Of a stretch of 64,000 bases of DNA, positions 11,801-19,584 are shown in pieces. Under the pieces are notes generated by a model, which worked only from the letters and a program-made list of their open reading frames with translations, was not told the origin of the DNA and made no database searches. The DNA lies in NCBI GenBank assembly GCA_021730785.1, contig JAKFWF010000028.1, positions 1 to 64,000 of the forward strand. The letters run 5' to 3'. Numbering within the stretch: the stretch's first letter is position 1; every line of letters starts with the position of its first letter. The position numbers were made by a program, and so were the translations under genes. This stretch comes from Hyphomicrobiaceae bacterium. GTDB taxonomy: Bacteria; Pseudomonadota; Alphaproteobacteria; Rhizobiales; Hyphomicrobiaceae.

Positions 11801-13874
11801 CGATCGACAATTCCGCCGGCAGCCGACTTGCCAATTCTTGCTCGGACAAGCGGACCGACGTCATGGCGCCGGTCGGTTGCGCCTGCATCAGATCGCCCCG
11901 CGCGGCGACGAGTGTCAGCGCGTCTTCGAGGGTCATGACGCCGGCAATCGTCGCGGCCACGAACTCGCCGACGCTGTGCCCGACAAGCCCCTTCGGCGCG
12001 ACGCCGAGCGACATCCACAGGCGTGCGAGGGCATATTCGATCGCGAAGATCGCCGGTTGCGCGAGCCTCGTCTGGTTCAGCTGCCGGGTGGCATCCTCGG
12101 TCTGGCCGGATGGGGGAAAGAGGACGTCGCGCAGATCAAGACCGAGCAGAGGGCGGAGGATTCCGGCGCAGTGGTCGACAACATCGCGGAAGCATTGGTT
12201 GCTGCGATAGAGGCTACCGCCCATGCCAACGAACTGCACGCCTTGTCCAGGAAACAGGAACTGCGGCTCGGGCAGCCCTTTCGCCACCGGCCGTGCCCGC
12301 GAGGTGCTCGACGGCGCGAGCAGCTGGACCGCCCCGGCAACACTGTCGGCTGCGACTGTGCGGCGCCAGGCGAACGCGCGGCGCCCGGTCTGCAGCGTCC
12401 AGGCCACGTCGGCGAGAGTGGCGGACGGCGTCGCGAGCAGATGTTTGGCCAGACGCGCGCTCATCGCCTGCAGCGCCGTTTCGCTGCGTGCCGAAAGCGG
12501 CAGCGGCTGGACGCCCGACGGACCCGTTCCCTCGGCCGCCACGGTTGGCGCCTGTTCGAGCACCACATGCGCATTGGTGCCGCCGACGCCGAACGCGCTG
12601 ACGCCGGCTCGCCGGGGCGCCCCGGCCGTCGTCACCCACGCGGTGCGGTTCGACACGACACGGAACGGGCTGTTGTCGAGATCGAGGTTCGGATTGGGCG
12701 AAACGAAATGCAGCGTCGGCGGGAACACGCCGTGGGCGACGATATGCGCCGCGTTGATCAAGCCGGTGACGCCGGCTGCGGCATCGAGATGGCCGACGTT
12801 GGTTTTGGCCGTGCCGAGCGTGCAGTACTGACGCTGCGTAGTGTGGCGACGGAATGCCTGCGTGAGTGCGGCCACCTCGATTGGATCGCCGAGCGGCGTT
12901 CCCGTGCCGTGCGCCTCGATATAACCGATCGTCGCGGGATCGACGTCCGCCATGGCGTGCGCCGTCGTGACGACATCGACCTGGCCGGTGACGCTTGGCG
13001 CCGCATAGCCGACCTTGGCCGAGCCGTCGTTGTTGACGGCAAATCCGCGGATGACGGCGGTGATGTGATCGCGGTCGGCCAAGGCGTCGTCCAGCCGCTT
13101 CAGCAGGACGGTTGCTACGCCGCTGCCGAACACGGTGCCGGTAGCGCTGGCGTCGAAGGCGCGGCACGAGCCATCGGCCGAGGTCATGCCGCCTTCCAGA
13201 TGCAGCGTGCCGCGCTTCTGCGGGAAGGAGATCGAGGCGCCGCCGGCGAGCGCCATGTCGCACTGGTAGGTCAACAGCGCCTGGCAGGCCTGGGCGACAG
13301 CGACCAGCGACGTCGAGCATGCCGTGCCGAGCGTGATCGCCGGTCCACGCAGATTGAGCTTGTAGGCGACCTTCGTCGCCAGAAAATCGAGCCCATTGCC
13401 GACCAGCTCGGGAAAGCTGCCGACCTGATATTCGCTGGTAAAGCGGTCGATGAAGCCGGGCTGGCGCGCCAGATGACCGAGCAGGTAGGTCGGCACACTT
13501 GCGCCGCCGAATACGCCGATCGGTCCCTTGTAGTCGATTGGATCGTAGCCGCCGGCCTCGCACGCTTCCCAGCAGCATTCGAGGAACAGACGGTGCTGCG
13601 GGTCCATGACCCCGGCATCGCGCGGCAGAATGCCGAAGAATTCCGCATCGAACAGATCGGCGTCGTCGAGAATGCCGCGTGCCGTGACAAGGTTTGGCGG
13701 CGCCGGCGATCCGCCATGCGAGTTCTGATCGAGGTCCGCCGCCGCGAACCGCGTTATGGCTTCGACGCCGGCCAACTGATTGGCCCAGAATGCGGCAACG
13801 CAAGCGGCGCCCGGAAACCGACCGGCCATGCCGATAATGGCAACTGCATTCTGGGGCGTTTCAGTAGTATTCAT
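5877..13874 (-). CDS. Hybrid PKS-aminotransferase-NRPS: KS-AT-ACP-AMT-C-A-PCP
   Basis: The 2665-residue megasynthase begins with a ketosynthase (C186 in TACSTSL; EAHGTGT; KTNVGHL), then an acyltransferase (S634 in GHSVGEF; HAFH at 730-733, the malonyl-CoA signature) and an ACP (S968 in GFDSL). A class III PLP aminotransferase follows (K1415 in TYGKVVGG), then a C domain (HHIVCDG from 1739), an A domain (SGSTGKPKG near 2216) and a PCP (S2604 in GADSL). There is no KR, DH or TE. The order recalls mycosubtilin/iturin synthetases and McyE, where the internal aminotransferase turns a beta-keto thioester into a beta-amino one. The read-off A-domain code is D-I-L-Q-L-G-M-I-W-K, closest to glycine. 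It lies 44 bases after the A-PCP gene. Confidence 0.93.
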   Translation of the reverse strand: MNTTETPQNAVAIIGMAGRFPGAACVAAFWANQLAGVEAITRFAAADLDQNSHGGSPAPPNLVTARGILDDADLFDAEFFGILPRDAGVMDPQHRLFLECCWEACEAGGYDPIDYKGPIGVFGGASVPTYLLGHLARQPGFIDRFTSEYQVGSFPELVGNGLDFLATKVAYKLNLRGPAITLGTACSTSLVAVAQACQALLTYQCDMALAGGASISFPQKRGTLHLEGGMTSADGSCRAFDASATGTVFGSGVATVLLKRLDDALADRDHITAVIRGFAVNNDGSAKVGYAAPSVTGQVDVVTTAHAMADVDPATIGYIEAHGTGTPLGDPIEVAALTQAFRRHTTQRQYCTLGTAKTNVGHLDAAAGVTGLINAAHIVAHGVFPPTLHFVSPNPNLDLDNSPFRVVSNRTAWVTTAGAPRRAGVSAFGVGGTNAHVVLEQAPTVAAEGTGPSGVQPLPLSARSETALQAMSARLAKHLLATPSATLADVAWTLQTGRRAFAWRRTVAADSVAGAVQLLAPSSTSRARPVAKGLPEPQFLFPGQGVQFVGMGGSLYRSNQCFRDVVDHCAGILRPLLGLDLRDVLFPPSGQTEDATRQLNQTRLAQPAIFAIEYALARLWMSLGVAPKGLVGHSVGEFVAATIAGVMTLEDALTLVAARGDLMQAQPTGAMTSVRLSEQELASRLPAELSIAAVNAPSLTVAAGPTSALERFEADLTRDGVAHRRLATSHAFHSAMMDGAIAPFRALVATVKLSPPQVPIVSTLTGHPLSDAEATSADYWARHLRETVRFSAAIEHLRGRADALLIEAGPRATLGLLARQHPGTTKDQVIVASLPDNAESDAATGFLDAVGQVWAAGCAVDWRALHGAAAGVRRKVPLPTYPFERKRHWVDAVVREPDALLPVQKSLPEVPTLLSSPGPVPMTLQTPPLPSRRTVLHQEIVALFEQMSGSSLAGQPVDATFVELGFDSLFLTQVVRGLQTKFGVKITFRQLLGDLSSVDALSEHLDATLPPDKFAPVAAAPPPVAPAPLAAPTVDAASPAQPLPVAGTGGAAIERLMRDQLDIMNQVFARQLAVIQSAGSPAVRIAAANISDPPAPQAKLMPVQLPKPQEREGDAKQTGPYKPLPPRTTAKFDARQQAHLDALIERFVQRTAKSKAYTERSRKALADPRAVSGFRDQWKELIYPIVTSRSKGSKLWDLDGNEYIDLLNGFGPIMLGHRPDFIEAALAEQLGQGFEIGPQSPLAGEVADLLFEITGNERATFCNTGSEAVMAALRIARTATGRDKVVYFSGAYHGMFDEVLVKSARGPDGGPASTPIAPGIPKSSAANMVVLEYGSAQSLDWIRANADKLAAVLVEPVQSRRPSFLPVEFLRELRAITEAAGTVLIFDEVVTGFRVHAGGCQALFGIRADLVTYGKVVGGGMPVGVLAGKAAYMDILDGGTWRFGDDSRPEVGVTFFAGTFVRHPLTLAAVKAVLLYLRDQGPKLHEQLNARTSAFVASINAIFERYAIPTRAGNFGSVMFFAFPPDERYASLFYFLMRERGVHILEGFPSFLTTAHSDADLAYVLAAFDYAAGEMRRTGFLLSAPPAGWTLPAEASVAATVAELPQAFALTEPQREIYLAAILGDEISCSFNESVSVHFKGSLDVAALTGALNEIIVRHEALRGTIDMEQALFRIHEARPLDVAMHDFSDLSDADREAAVADLLAADARCPFNLAEGPLVRAELVRRASDEHQLILTVHHIVCDGWSLNVIVEDLAELYSAQREARAPHLDVATAFSAYARGLAVQRGMPGASDAEHYWLERFRDKPLPIELPTDRPRQGARTFAGATRRLVIPGDVYRSIKQAGVRNGASLFVTLLAGLTALLYRLTSQDDVVIAVPVAGQSQFDGGGLVGHCVNFLPMRTLVDGEADFSELLSTVKGTVLDAYEHQSYTYGTLVQKLQVVRDPARLPLTEIQFNLEQVGGAATFAGLQCSIDPNPKAAVNFDLFVNVIESADGLTIDCDYNTDLYDEATVARWLGHYETLLQGVARNPQTSVGRLPLLTSTERDLLVRQWNDTHVAFPSEPATIHGLFEAQVRRVPGKTAVIFGDQQLTYAELDARATRLALRLRELGVKPGSRVGIFIERSLDIIVGLLGVLKCGGAYVPMDPTYPPDRVRFILDDCEAAVVVTGGDLAKNWSFGSAQVLDIAADRRPIEVETVTPLTSLLTAADTAYVIYTSGSTGKPKGVEVRHHSVVNLLRSMQATPGLTDTDTLAAVTTLSFDIAGLELFLPLHAGATLAIVSRENAQLGANLLAELRRVGATVMQATPISWQLLIEAGWTGTPALKVLCGGEAFPRDVANALAERSVSVWNMYGPTETTIWSATARVTAGTEPVPLGAPIANTQFHVLDARLELVPIGVPGELHIGGDGLAAGYFKRPELTAERFIANPLPDVLSPRLYKTGDAVRRRADGTLEFLGRLDTQIKLRGYRIELGEIEAAISSQPGVTQAVVIVREDAPGDKRLVAYLIGKDGQVPASADLRAALESRLPAYMIPAAFLQLEHYPLTPNGKINRLALPAPDWARSTPTSNFEAPTGAEEELLARIWAEALAVPQVGATDSLFELGADSLRVFQITSRAQKTGLPVTPRMMLQQRTIRKIIAEMKATPAADQPAFTAIKPVVRQRFRLTQ

Positions 13875-13918
13875 GGAACAACCGCAAAAAATAAGGGGGC
13901 CGCTTTTCGCTCAACCAA

Positions 13919-15841
13919 TCAAATCCGCTTTGCAACAGGCCGTCGCGCCGAAAATGCCGCGCGCTGGCGATTGGCCCGATCATCGGTCGGGCCAGCAGGA
14001 AGCATGCCAGATCGTGCGTTTTCGGACAATCGGGCCGCGAGCTTGCGAATCGTAGTGCATTCCAACAGCACGACGACAGGGATTTGGCGGGCGAGCGCCC
14101 GTTCCAGCTCGTTGCCGGCAGCAACCAGCCGAAGTGAATCGCCGCCCAGGTCGAAAAAATTGCGATCAAGGCTCACCGACGGCACGCCCAGCGTCCGCTG
14201 CCAGACGCTCGCAATGGTCGCTTCGAGACTTGCTCGGGTCGGATCGCTGGTGGCGACCGCCCCCGCATCGCGCGCCTGCCTGGCGAATGCGTCCTTGAGC
14301 GCTGCCAGAAGTCGTTCCCGGTCGATCTTGCCGTTGGCATTCAACGGGTAGTCCGCGACCACTTCGATCAGCGCAGGCACCATGTAAGGCGGCACGCGCT
14401 GACGCAGCCACGCCTTGAGTTCATGCGCGTCGATCGCAACACCTGATTGCGGCTTCACGGCCGCCAATAGATGTCGGGCGTTGAGGCCTTCCCGTTCGAC
14501 GACGACACAGGCCTGCAGGACCTGCCCATGCATCTGAATCGCGAGTTCGACCTCATTCAGCTCGATCCGGAAGCCACGCAACTTGATCTGGTTGTCGGTG
14601 CGCCCGAGGAACGTAAGCGCGCCGTCCGGCCGCAGGCGCACGCGGTCCCCCGTGCGGTAGGCGCGGTCAGTTCCGCCGACGCCATCGTCGATCATGAGAA
14701 ACGTCTCGGCCGTCAGCGCCGCGTTGTTGAGATAGCCGCGCGCCAGGCCATCGCCGGCAACGAACAGCTCCCCCACCTCACCCGGCGGCACCGGCCGCAG
14801 CGCCTCGTCGAGGACGTAGATCCGCGTGTGCGAGATCGGCCGGCCGATCGGGACCGGATCGGCGATTTCGCTGCCGGCGTCAAACACATGGCAGCAACTG
14901 AACGTGGTGTTTTCGGTCGGACCATAACCGTTCGTCAGCCGCAATTGCGGGTGCCGCGCGAGCACGCGGTTCACGTGGCTGGCCGACAGCACATCGCCAC
15001 CCGCGATCAACTGTCGAAGCGGCGCCAGATCGTCGAGACGCTGCTCCACCATGGTGTGGAACAAGCCGGCCGTCAGCCACAGCGTGGTGACGCGGTGCGC
15101 ACCGATCGCGTGCCCGAGATCAGCGAGACTGGCGTCGCCCGCCGGCATCAGCGCGAGTTTGCCGCCATTCAGCAGCGGGCCCCAGATCTCCAGGGTCGAG
15201 GCATCGAAGGACACCGGTGAAAACAGCAGGAAAGTCTGGTGCGGACCAAAGTCGCAGTAGTTCGTGTTGCGCACCAATCGTACGACGGCGCGGTGCTCGA
15301 TGCAGACGCCCTTCGGCCGCCCGGTCGAACCCGACGTATACATTACATAAGCTAGATGCGCGGCCGTTGCTGTTTTGGGCGGCTTGAGGTTCGACGGCGC
15401 TTGGGCCACGTCCGCCAGGGTAACGGCGCGCGTGCCGAGTGCCGACAGATCCAGTCCCGCGACCGGCTGGTCGAGGATCGTGAAGCGCGCGCCTGCGTCG
15501 GCGATCATCTGGGCGATGCGATCCGCCGGAAAGGATGCCTCGAACGGCACGTAAGCGCCGCCAGCCTTGAGGATCGCCAGAAGTGCGACAATCAGATCGG
15601 GGGATCGCGCGAGACCGACCGCCACGGTTCCTTCCGGCTCCAAGCCGAGGTGCAGGAGATGAAGTGCAAGTGTATTCGAGCGATCATCGAGCTGCCGGTA
15701 GGTCAGTTCCCTTGCACCGGACACGACCGCCACCGCGTGCGGCGTTTGTGCCGCGCAGTCCTCGAACAGATCGACGATCGAAGCGTTCCGCGGATAGGCA
15801 TCGCTGGAGATCAGGCCGCTGGATGATCCGGAGTTCAACAT
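13919..15841 (-). CDS. Stand-alone NRPS loading protein, A-PCP
   Basis: This 640-residue protein has one adenylation domain (TSGSTGRPKG near 168, GYGPTEN core, Y-x-TGD, NGKIDR) and one carrier domain (S569 in LGGDSL). It has no condensation domain, as expected for an initiation module or an in-trans loader. The specificity residues read D-A-L-W-I-G-G-T-F-K, one change from a classical valine code (D-A-F-W-I-G-G-T-F-K), so valine or a similar aliphatic residue is inferred. The ATG follows a strong GGGGAGG and overlaps the 3' end of the phosphopantetheinyl transferase gene. It may also charge the carrier of the terminal protein that lacks an A domain. Confidence 0.92.
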   Translation of the reverse strand: MLNSGSSSGLISSDAYPRNASIVDLFEDCAAQTPHAVAVVSGARELTYRQLDDRSNTLALHLLHLGLEPEGTVAVGLARSPDLIVALLAILKAGGAYVPFEASFPADRIAQMIADAGARFTILDQPVAGLDLSALGTRAVTLADVAQAPSNLKPPKTATAAHLAYVMYTSGSTGRPKGVCIEHRAVVRLVRNTNYCDFGPHQTFLLFSPVSFDASTLEIWGPLLNGGKLALMPAGDASLADLGHAIGAHRVTTLWLTAGLFHTMVEQRLDDLAPLRQLIAGGDVLSASHVNRVLARHPQLRLTNGYGPTENTTFSCCHVFDAGSEIADPVPIGRPISHTRIYVLDEALRPVPPGEVGELFVAGDGLARGYLNNAALTAETFLMIDDGVGGTDRAYRTGDRVRLRPDGALTFLGRTDNQIKLRGFRIELNEVELAIQMHGQVLQACVVVEREGLNARHLLAAVKPQSGVAIDAHELKAWLRQRVPPYMVPALIEVVADYPLNANGKIDRERLLAALKDAFARQARDAGAVATSDPTRASLEATIASVWQRTLGVPSVSLDRNFFDLGGDSLRLVAAGNELERALARQIPVVVLLECTTIRKLAARLSENARSGMLPAGPTDDRANRQRAAFSARRPVAKRI

Positions 15842-16608
15842 GTCACCTCCCCTGCTCTCTCCAATGCAGCGGCCGCCCCCCGCCTGTCGGCCAGCCGAGT
15901 GATCGCATGGTCCAACGTAACCCCATCGATGGTCGCTGGCGGACCGTCATGGACGATCGCGCCCACATACCCTGCGGCCAGGTCCAACGCGGCAATCCGC
16001 CAGGTCGGCTCGACACCGCGCAGGAACGCTGCAGTCTCGCCCGGCGCACAACTGACCGAAAAGCGATCGAGCTCGATCGACAGACCACAGCCGATTGCCT
16101 TCACGTAGGCTTCCTTGCGGGTCCAACAATCGAAGAAGGCTTGCTGCCGCCGCCCGTCCGCAAGGCCCGCGATCGTGGACCGTTCGTCGTGAGCGAACAG
16201 GCGGGCGACGCATGCTTCATCGACATCCGGACGGACCCGTTCAATATCGACGCCGATGCTGCGGTTCGTCGCGAAGGCGATCACCGCGAGGTCGGCCGAG
16301 TGGCTGACGTTGAAGGCGAGGCCCGTACCGGCATGCGGCATCGCCAGTGATGGCTTTCCGGCTGACCCATAGCTGAATGCTACCGATGCGGGTGCCAGCC
16401 CGAGTGCCGCGCCGAGCAGCATTCGCAGGGTCCCGCGGCCGGCGATGTAGTGCTCTCTGTCGCGGGCAAAATGGAAGCGAGCCGCCCGCGCCTGCTCGTC
16501 GGGCGACAGCATTTCGGCAAATCGCCGCACCTCATCCGCCGGCCGATCGAGGCGGACGACAGCCACGAGTATGTCGTCGCCTTTCAGCTTAACTGCCGTG
16601 GTCGGCAT
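15835..16608 (-). CDS. Sfp-type 4'-phosphopantetheinyl transferase
   Basis: This enzyme of about 257 residues moves phosphopantetheine from CoA to the conserved serine of ACP/PCP domains. It shows GKPSL, FNVSHS, GVDIE and the W-T-R-K-E-A-x-x-K-x-x-G block of Sfp-type enzymes. It should activate the four carrier domains encoded just downstream, making this a self-contained synthase locus. The preceding acetyltransferase stop overlaps its start (GTGATG: either GTG at 16611 or ATG at 16608), and its own end overlaps the NRPS start. It is therefore coupled on both sides, joining the glycan half of the locus to the peptide half. Confidence 0.92.
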   Translation of the reverse strand: MPTTAVKLKGDDILVAVVRLDRPADEVRRFAEMLSPDEQARAARFHFARDREHYIAGRGTLRMLLGAALGLAPASVAFSYGSAGKPSLAMPHAGTGLAFNVSHSADLAVIAFATNRSIGVDIERVRPDVDEACVARLFAHDERSTIAGLADGRRQQAFFDCWTRKEAYVKAIGCGLSIELDRFSVSCAPGETAAFLRGVEPTWRIAALDLAAGYVGAIVHDGPPATIDGVTLDHAITRLADRRGAAAALERAGEVTC

Positions 16609-17192
16609 CACGCGCCGCTCCCCACCGGCATCGCGACCATTGCCTCACTGCTGATCTTGCGGGTGCCGATGCGCTGAGCCGGCAGGCCCTGGTTGATGCT
16701 CCAGGCCGTCAGATCGTGCGCCGCAAAACTGGTCGCGGTCAGCACGGCGCCGGCGCCGACACGGACGCCTGGACCAACCATTGCCTTGGCGCAAATCCAA
16801 GCGCCATCCTCGATCACGATCGAACTTGTTACGAGGTCGAAGTTCGGCGAAGTCCAATCGTGGCTGCCTGTGCACAGGTAAGCGCCTTGCGAGAGGCAGC
16901 AATGGGACCCGATCGCGATCTGGTCGAGATTGTCGATCCAGACATCCTCGCCGATCCAGGCGTGATCGCCAATCACGAGCCGCCAGGGAAACTTGACCCG
17001 GACGCCCGGCTTGATGACGACGCCGCGCCCGATCCTCGCCCCGAACGCGCGCAGCAGGACGCGGCGATGCCAGCTGCCCGGCAGCCACGAGGCGACCAGC
17101 AAGGCTTGAACGGTCAGCCACACACCTTCGACCCAAGCCGGTCGACCGCGTTCGAATTTCTGATTGTGAAACCGGTCGAGTCGCACGCTCAT
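16608..17192 (-). CDS. WcaF-type hexapeptide-repeat O-acetyltransferase
   Basis: The 194-residue left-handed beta-helix acyltransferase resembles colanic acid acetyltransferase WcaF. The N-terminus begins SVRLDRFHNQ, isoleucine-rich hexapeptide repeats run through the middle, and the SHDW motif supplies the likely catalytic histidine. It would acetylate a sugar hydroxyl using acetyl-CoA. The start is set at 17192, where ATG overlaps the TGA of the upstream glycosyltransferase (ATGA); a longer reading would overlap that gene by about 55 bases and lacks the family N-terminus. It is coupled downstream to the phosphopantetheinyl transferase gene. Confidence 0.88.
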   Translation of the reverse strand: MSVRLDRFHNQKFERGRPAWVEGVWLTVQALLVASWLPGSWHRRVLLRAFGARIGRGVVIKPGVRVKFPWRLVIGDHAWIGEDVWIDNLDQIAIGSHCCLSQGAYLCTGSHDWTSPNFDLVTSSIVIEDGAWICAKAMVGPGVRVGAGAVLTATSFAAHDLTAWSINQGLPAQRIGTRKISSEAMVAMPVGSGA

Positions 17193-18388
17193 GCTACCGC
17201 GCCTTCCAGCGACTGTCGCTCGGCGAGCACCGCTTCGTAGCAAGCGATCGACGCCCTAGCAGCAGCGGCCCAAGTAAAGTGGGCTTGCGCGGCCGCGCGG
17301 CCGTTGCGGCCCATCTGACGTGCTGCTTCAGGCCTGGATAAGACGTCCAGCATCGCGGCCAGCAGTCCAGCCGCCATGCCCGCCTCGGGCACGACGAAGC
17401 CGGCCTTGGCAGCCTCGATGGTCGGCCAGATATTGACCTTGTCGCTGATGATCACGGGGATGGAGAGATGCATGGCCTCCGCCACCGCGATGGCGAAGTT
17501 TTCCTGATGTGAGGGCAGCAGGAACGCCTCGGCGGATGCAAAGGCGCCCCACTTCAGCGCGCCCTGCACCTGGCCGGTGAACAGCACGTCGTCGGTCAGC
17601 CGCAGCTCGGCTGTGCGTGCTTTCAGTTTGGCGACATACTCGGCCTCGCCCGCCCCCGCCGCGACCAGCATGGCGCCCGGAACCGCGCGGATGACTTCGG
17701 GCAAAATGTCGAGAATGCGCTCCAGCCCCTTCTTGGGATGCAGGCGGGCGAGAAACAGCAGGCACCGGCGCCCCCGCGTTTGCGGGTAGGCATTCAGGAA
17801 CTGCTGCAGCGCGTCGATCATCGTGCCTGCGGGTGGCGTTTGCGCGCCGAGCGGGAGAATGGTCGCTGGTCCAAGCCATGGCAGCATGCGGCGGGCCAGG
17901 GTCTCTTCGAGTTCCGTGGTGAAAAGCACCCGGGTGGCATGGCGCAAGGTGTGGTTCTCGACCAGCGCCAGATAGGCACGTTTGCGGAACGCCCTGACGC
18001 CGAGAGAATAGGGATCGAGCATGCCGTGCGGCATCAGCACGTAGGGCTTGCCATGGGCCTTCGCTGCCTGCCGCGCGATACCATTCAACGGGTGCCACAG
18101 CGTATGCAGATGGACGATGTCGGCGTCCCTGACGCCGGCGCCGATCGCGGCTTCGGCTCGGGACGAGGAGCCGAGCAGTCGGGGCCGGTCGACGGGCAAC
18201 ACCGTCACGTCGATGTGGGTTCGAAGCGCGCGCTGCAACTCGCGACCGTCATCATCGCACAACTGCGCCGTCGTGATGCAACGTGCCCCCCAGCCCAGAC
18301 GTGCCTGCCCAAGGCACAGCTGCTCGACCACGACCGGTGGCCCGCCGGCGCTCGGATGCATGTAAGGCGTGATGTGCAGCACGTTCAT
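17189..18388 (-). CDS. GT4-family glycosyltransferase
   Basis: This 399-residue GT-B fold glycosyltransferase has an N-terminal acceptor domain (MNVLHITPYMHPSAGGPP) and a C-terminal donor domain with FLARLHPKKG and the E-x7-E signature in ENFAIAVAEAM. Family enzymes are retaining transferases that use nucleotide-sugars at the cytoplasmic face of the membrane. It overlaps both neighbours by ATGA (upstream at 18385-18388, downstream at 17189-17192). Donor and acceptor cannot be told from the sequence. Confidence 0.88.
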   Translation of the reverse strand: MNVLHITPYMHPSAGGPPVVVEQLCLGQARLGWGARCITTAQLCDDDGRELQRALRTHIDVTVLPVDRPRLLGSSSRAEAAIGAGVRDADIVHLHTLWHPLNGIARQAAKAHGKPYVLMPHGMLDPYSLGVRAFRKRAYLALVENHTLRHATRVLFTTELEETLARRMLPWLGPATILPLGAQTPPAGTMIDALQQFLNAYPQTRGRRCLLFLARLHPKKGLERILDILPEVIRAVPGAMLVAAGAGEAEYVAKLKARTAELRLTDDVLFTGQVQGALKWGAFASAEAFLLPSHQENFAIAVAEAMHLSIPVIISDKVNIWPTIEAAKAGFVVPEAGMAAGLLAAMLDVLSRPEAARQMGRNGRAAAQAHFTWAAAARASIACYEAVLAERQSLEGAVA

Positions 18389-19584
18389 GCGACAGCGGAT
18401 TTTTCGCGAACAGACCCGCCCACCGCCGCACGGTACAGATCGAGGGTTTTCGCGGCCATGACGCCGAGACCGAAACGCTCACGCGCCACGGCTGCCGCCG
18501 CGAACCCCATGCGATGGCGTAATGCTGGATCCGCGGCGAGGCGCGATACCGCTTCGCGCCAGCGCGGCAAATCATCGGGCGGACAGACGAAGCCGTTCAC
18601 ACCATCGTTGATCGCTTCCGGCATCGCGTCCACGTCGCTGACGATGGCCGGCAACCCGGCCCACATGCCTTCCAGCAGGGCAAGCGGCAGCCCTTCGAAT
18701 TTGGACGGGATCAGGAAGATGTCGAACGCCGGCAGCCTCCGCGCCACATCGTTGCGCCACCCATCGATGTGCAGCAGGGCAGACGCGTCCTGGCTCGCCG
18801 CGTGCTCTTCCATGGTGCGGCGCAGGGCGCCATCGCCGATCCACACCAGTTTCACAGGGATGTTGTCAGCCTTGGCCGCGGCCGCAATGGCGAACGCAAA
18901 CAGCGGGTTCTTCTGCTCTTCGATGCGGCCGACGCAGCCAAGCACGACTTGATCGTGCGCAACGCCCCATTCGCTGCGCACCGCCGATCGTGCGGCCACG
19001 GCCTGCCCGTCGATCACCGGGCGGACGCCGTTGTGGACCACATGCAACCGCTTGGCGATGTCCGAACCGAGCCAGGCCGCGAGATCACGCCGCGCCTGAT
19101 CCGCGACGACCACGTGGCGAGCCTTGATGCGCGCGAACAGCTGCCAGGTGACGAGATCGCGCACAACACCGAACTTCGCCCCCAGCGATTGCGCCGCATG
19201 CGTCACATGGATCGTGGTCAGATAGGGCACGCGCGCGCGCTCGGCGGCGAGGACCAGATCGAGCCCGTCTTCGGCCACCTGCTGATTGACGTGCACGACA
19301 TCGGGCGCAAGGGCACCGATGAACTGAGCCACGCGCCGCTGTTGGTCATGGTCGGCGACCGCGCCCAGTCCACGCGAGCGGCGATCATAGGTGTTGCGCA
19401 ACGGCAGCCTATGGACTGTGCCGTAAGGCTCGATGGCGGCTGCCAGTTCGTCCATCACCGGCGCCGTGCTCATCAACACACCGACCCGGTGTCCCAGGCC
19501 CACGAGCCCCTCGGCCAAGCGCGCGAGATAGATTTCGCCACCGCCCCGCGAACCCGAGCTCGACGAAATGAGTAGTACGTTCAT
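18385..19584 (-). CDS. GT4-family glycosyltransferase
   Basis: This 399-residue GT-B enzyme has a glycine-rich acceptor loop near the N-terminus (SSSGSRGGGEIYLARL), CVGRIEEQKNP, and the donor-site motif FEGLPLALLEGMWAGLP that contains E-x7-E. It is one of three consecutive GT4 genes, each joined by a four-base ATGA overlap. It is distinct in sequence from both flanking GT4 proteins, so a separate linkage is likely rather than a recent duplication. The sugar is unknown. Confidence 0.88.
   Translation of the reverse strand: MNVLLISSSSGSRGGGEIYLARLAEGLVGLGHRVGVLMSTAPVMDELAAAIEPYGTVHRLPLRNTYDRRSRGLGAVADHDQQRRVAQFIGALAPDVVHVNQQVAEDGLDLVLAAERARVPYLTTIHVTHAAQSLGAKFGVVRDLVTWQLFARIKARHVVVADQARRDLAAWLGSDIAKRLHVVHNGVRPVIDGQAVAARSAVRSEWGVAHDQVVLGCVGRIEEQKNPLFAFAIAAAAKADNIPVKLVWIGDGALRRTMEEHAASQDASALLHIDGWRNDVARRLPAFDIFLIPSKFEGLPLALLEGMWAGLPAIVSDVDAMPEAINDGVNGFVCPPDDLPRWREAVSRLAADPALRHRMGFAAAAVARERFGLGVMAAKTLDLYRAAVGGSVREKSAVA

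Noticed and set aside
11211-14351. Open frame of about 1046 codons on the plus strand opposite the hybrid PKS/NRPS gene
   Set aside because: It is an antisense shadow caused by high GC and codon bias; composition is Arg/Gly/His-rich with no domain, and the minus strand carries clear catalytic motifs.
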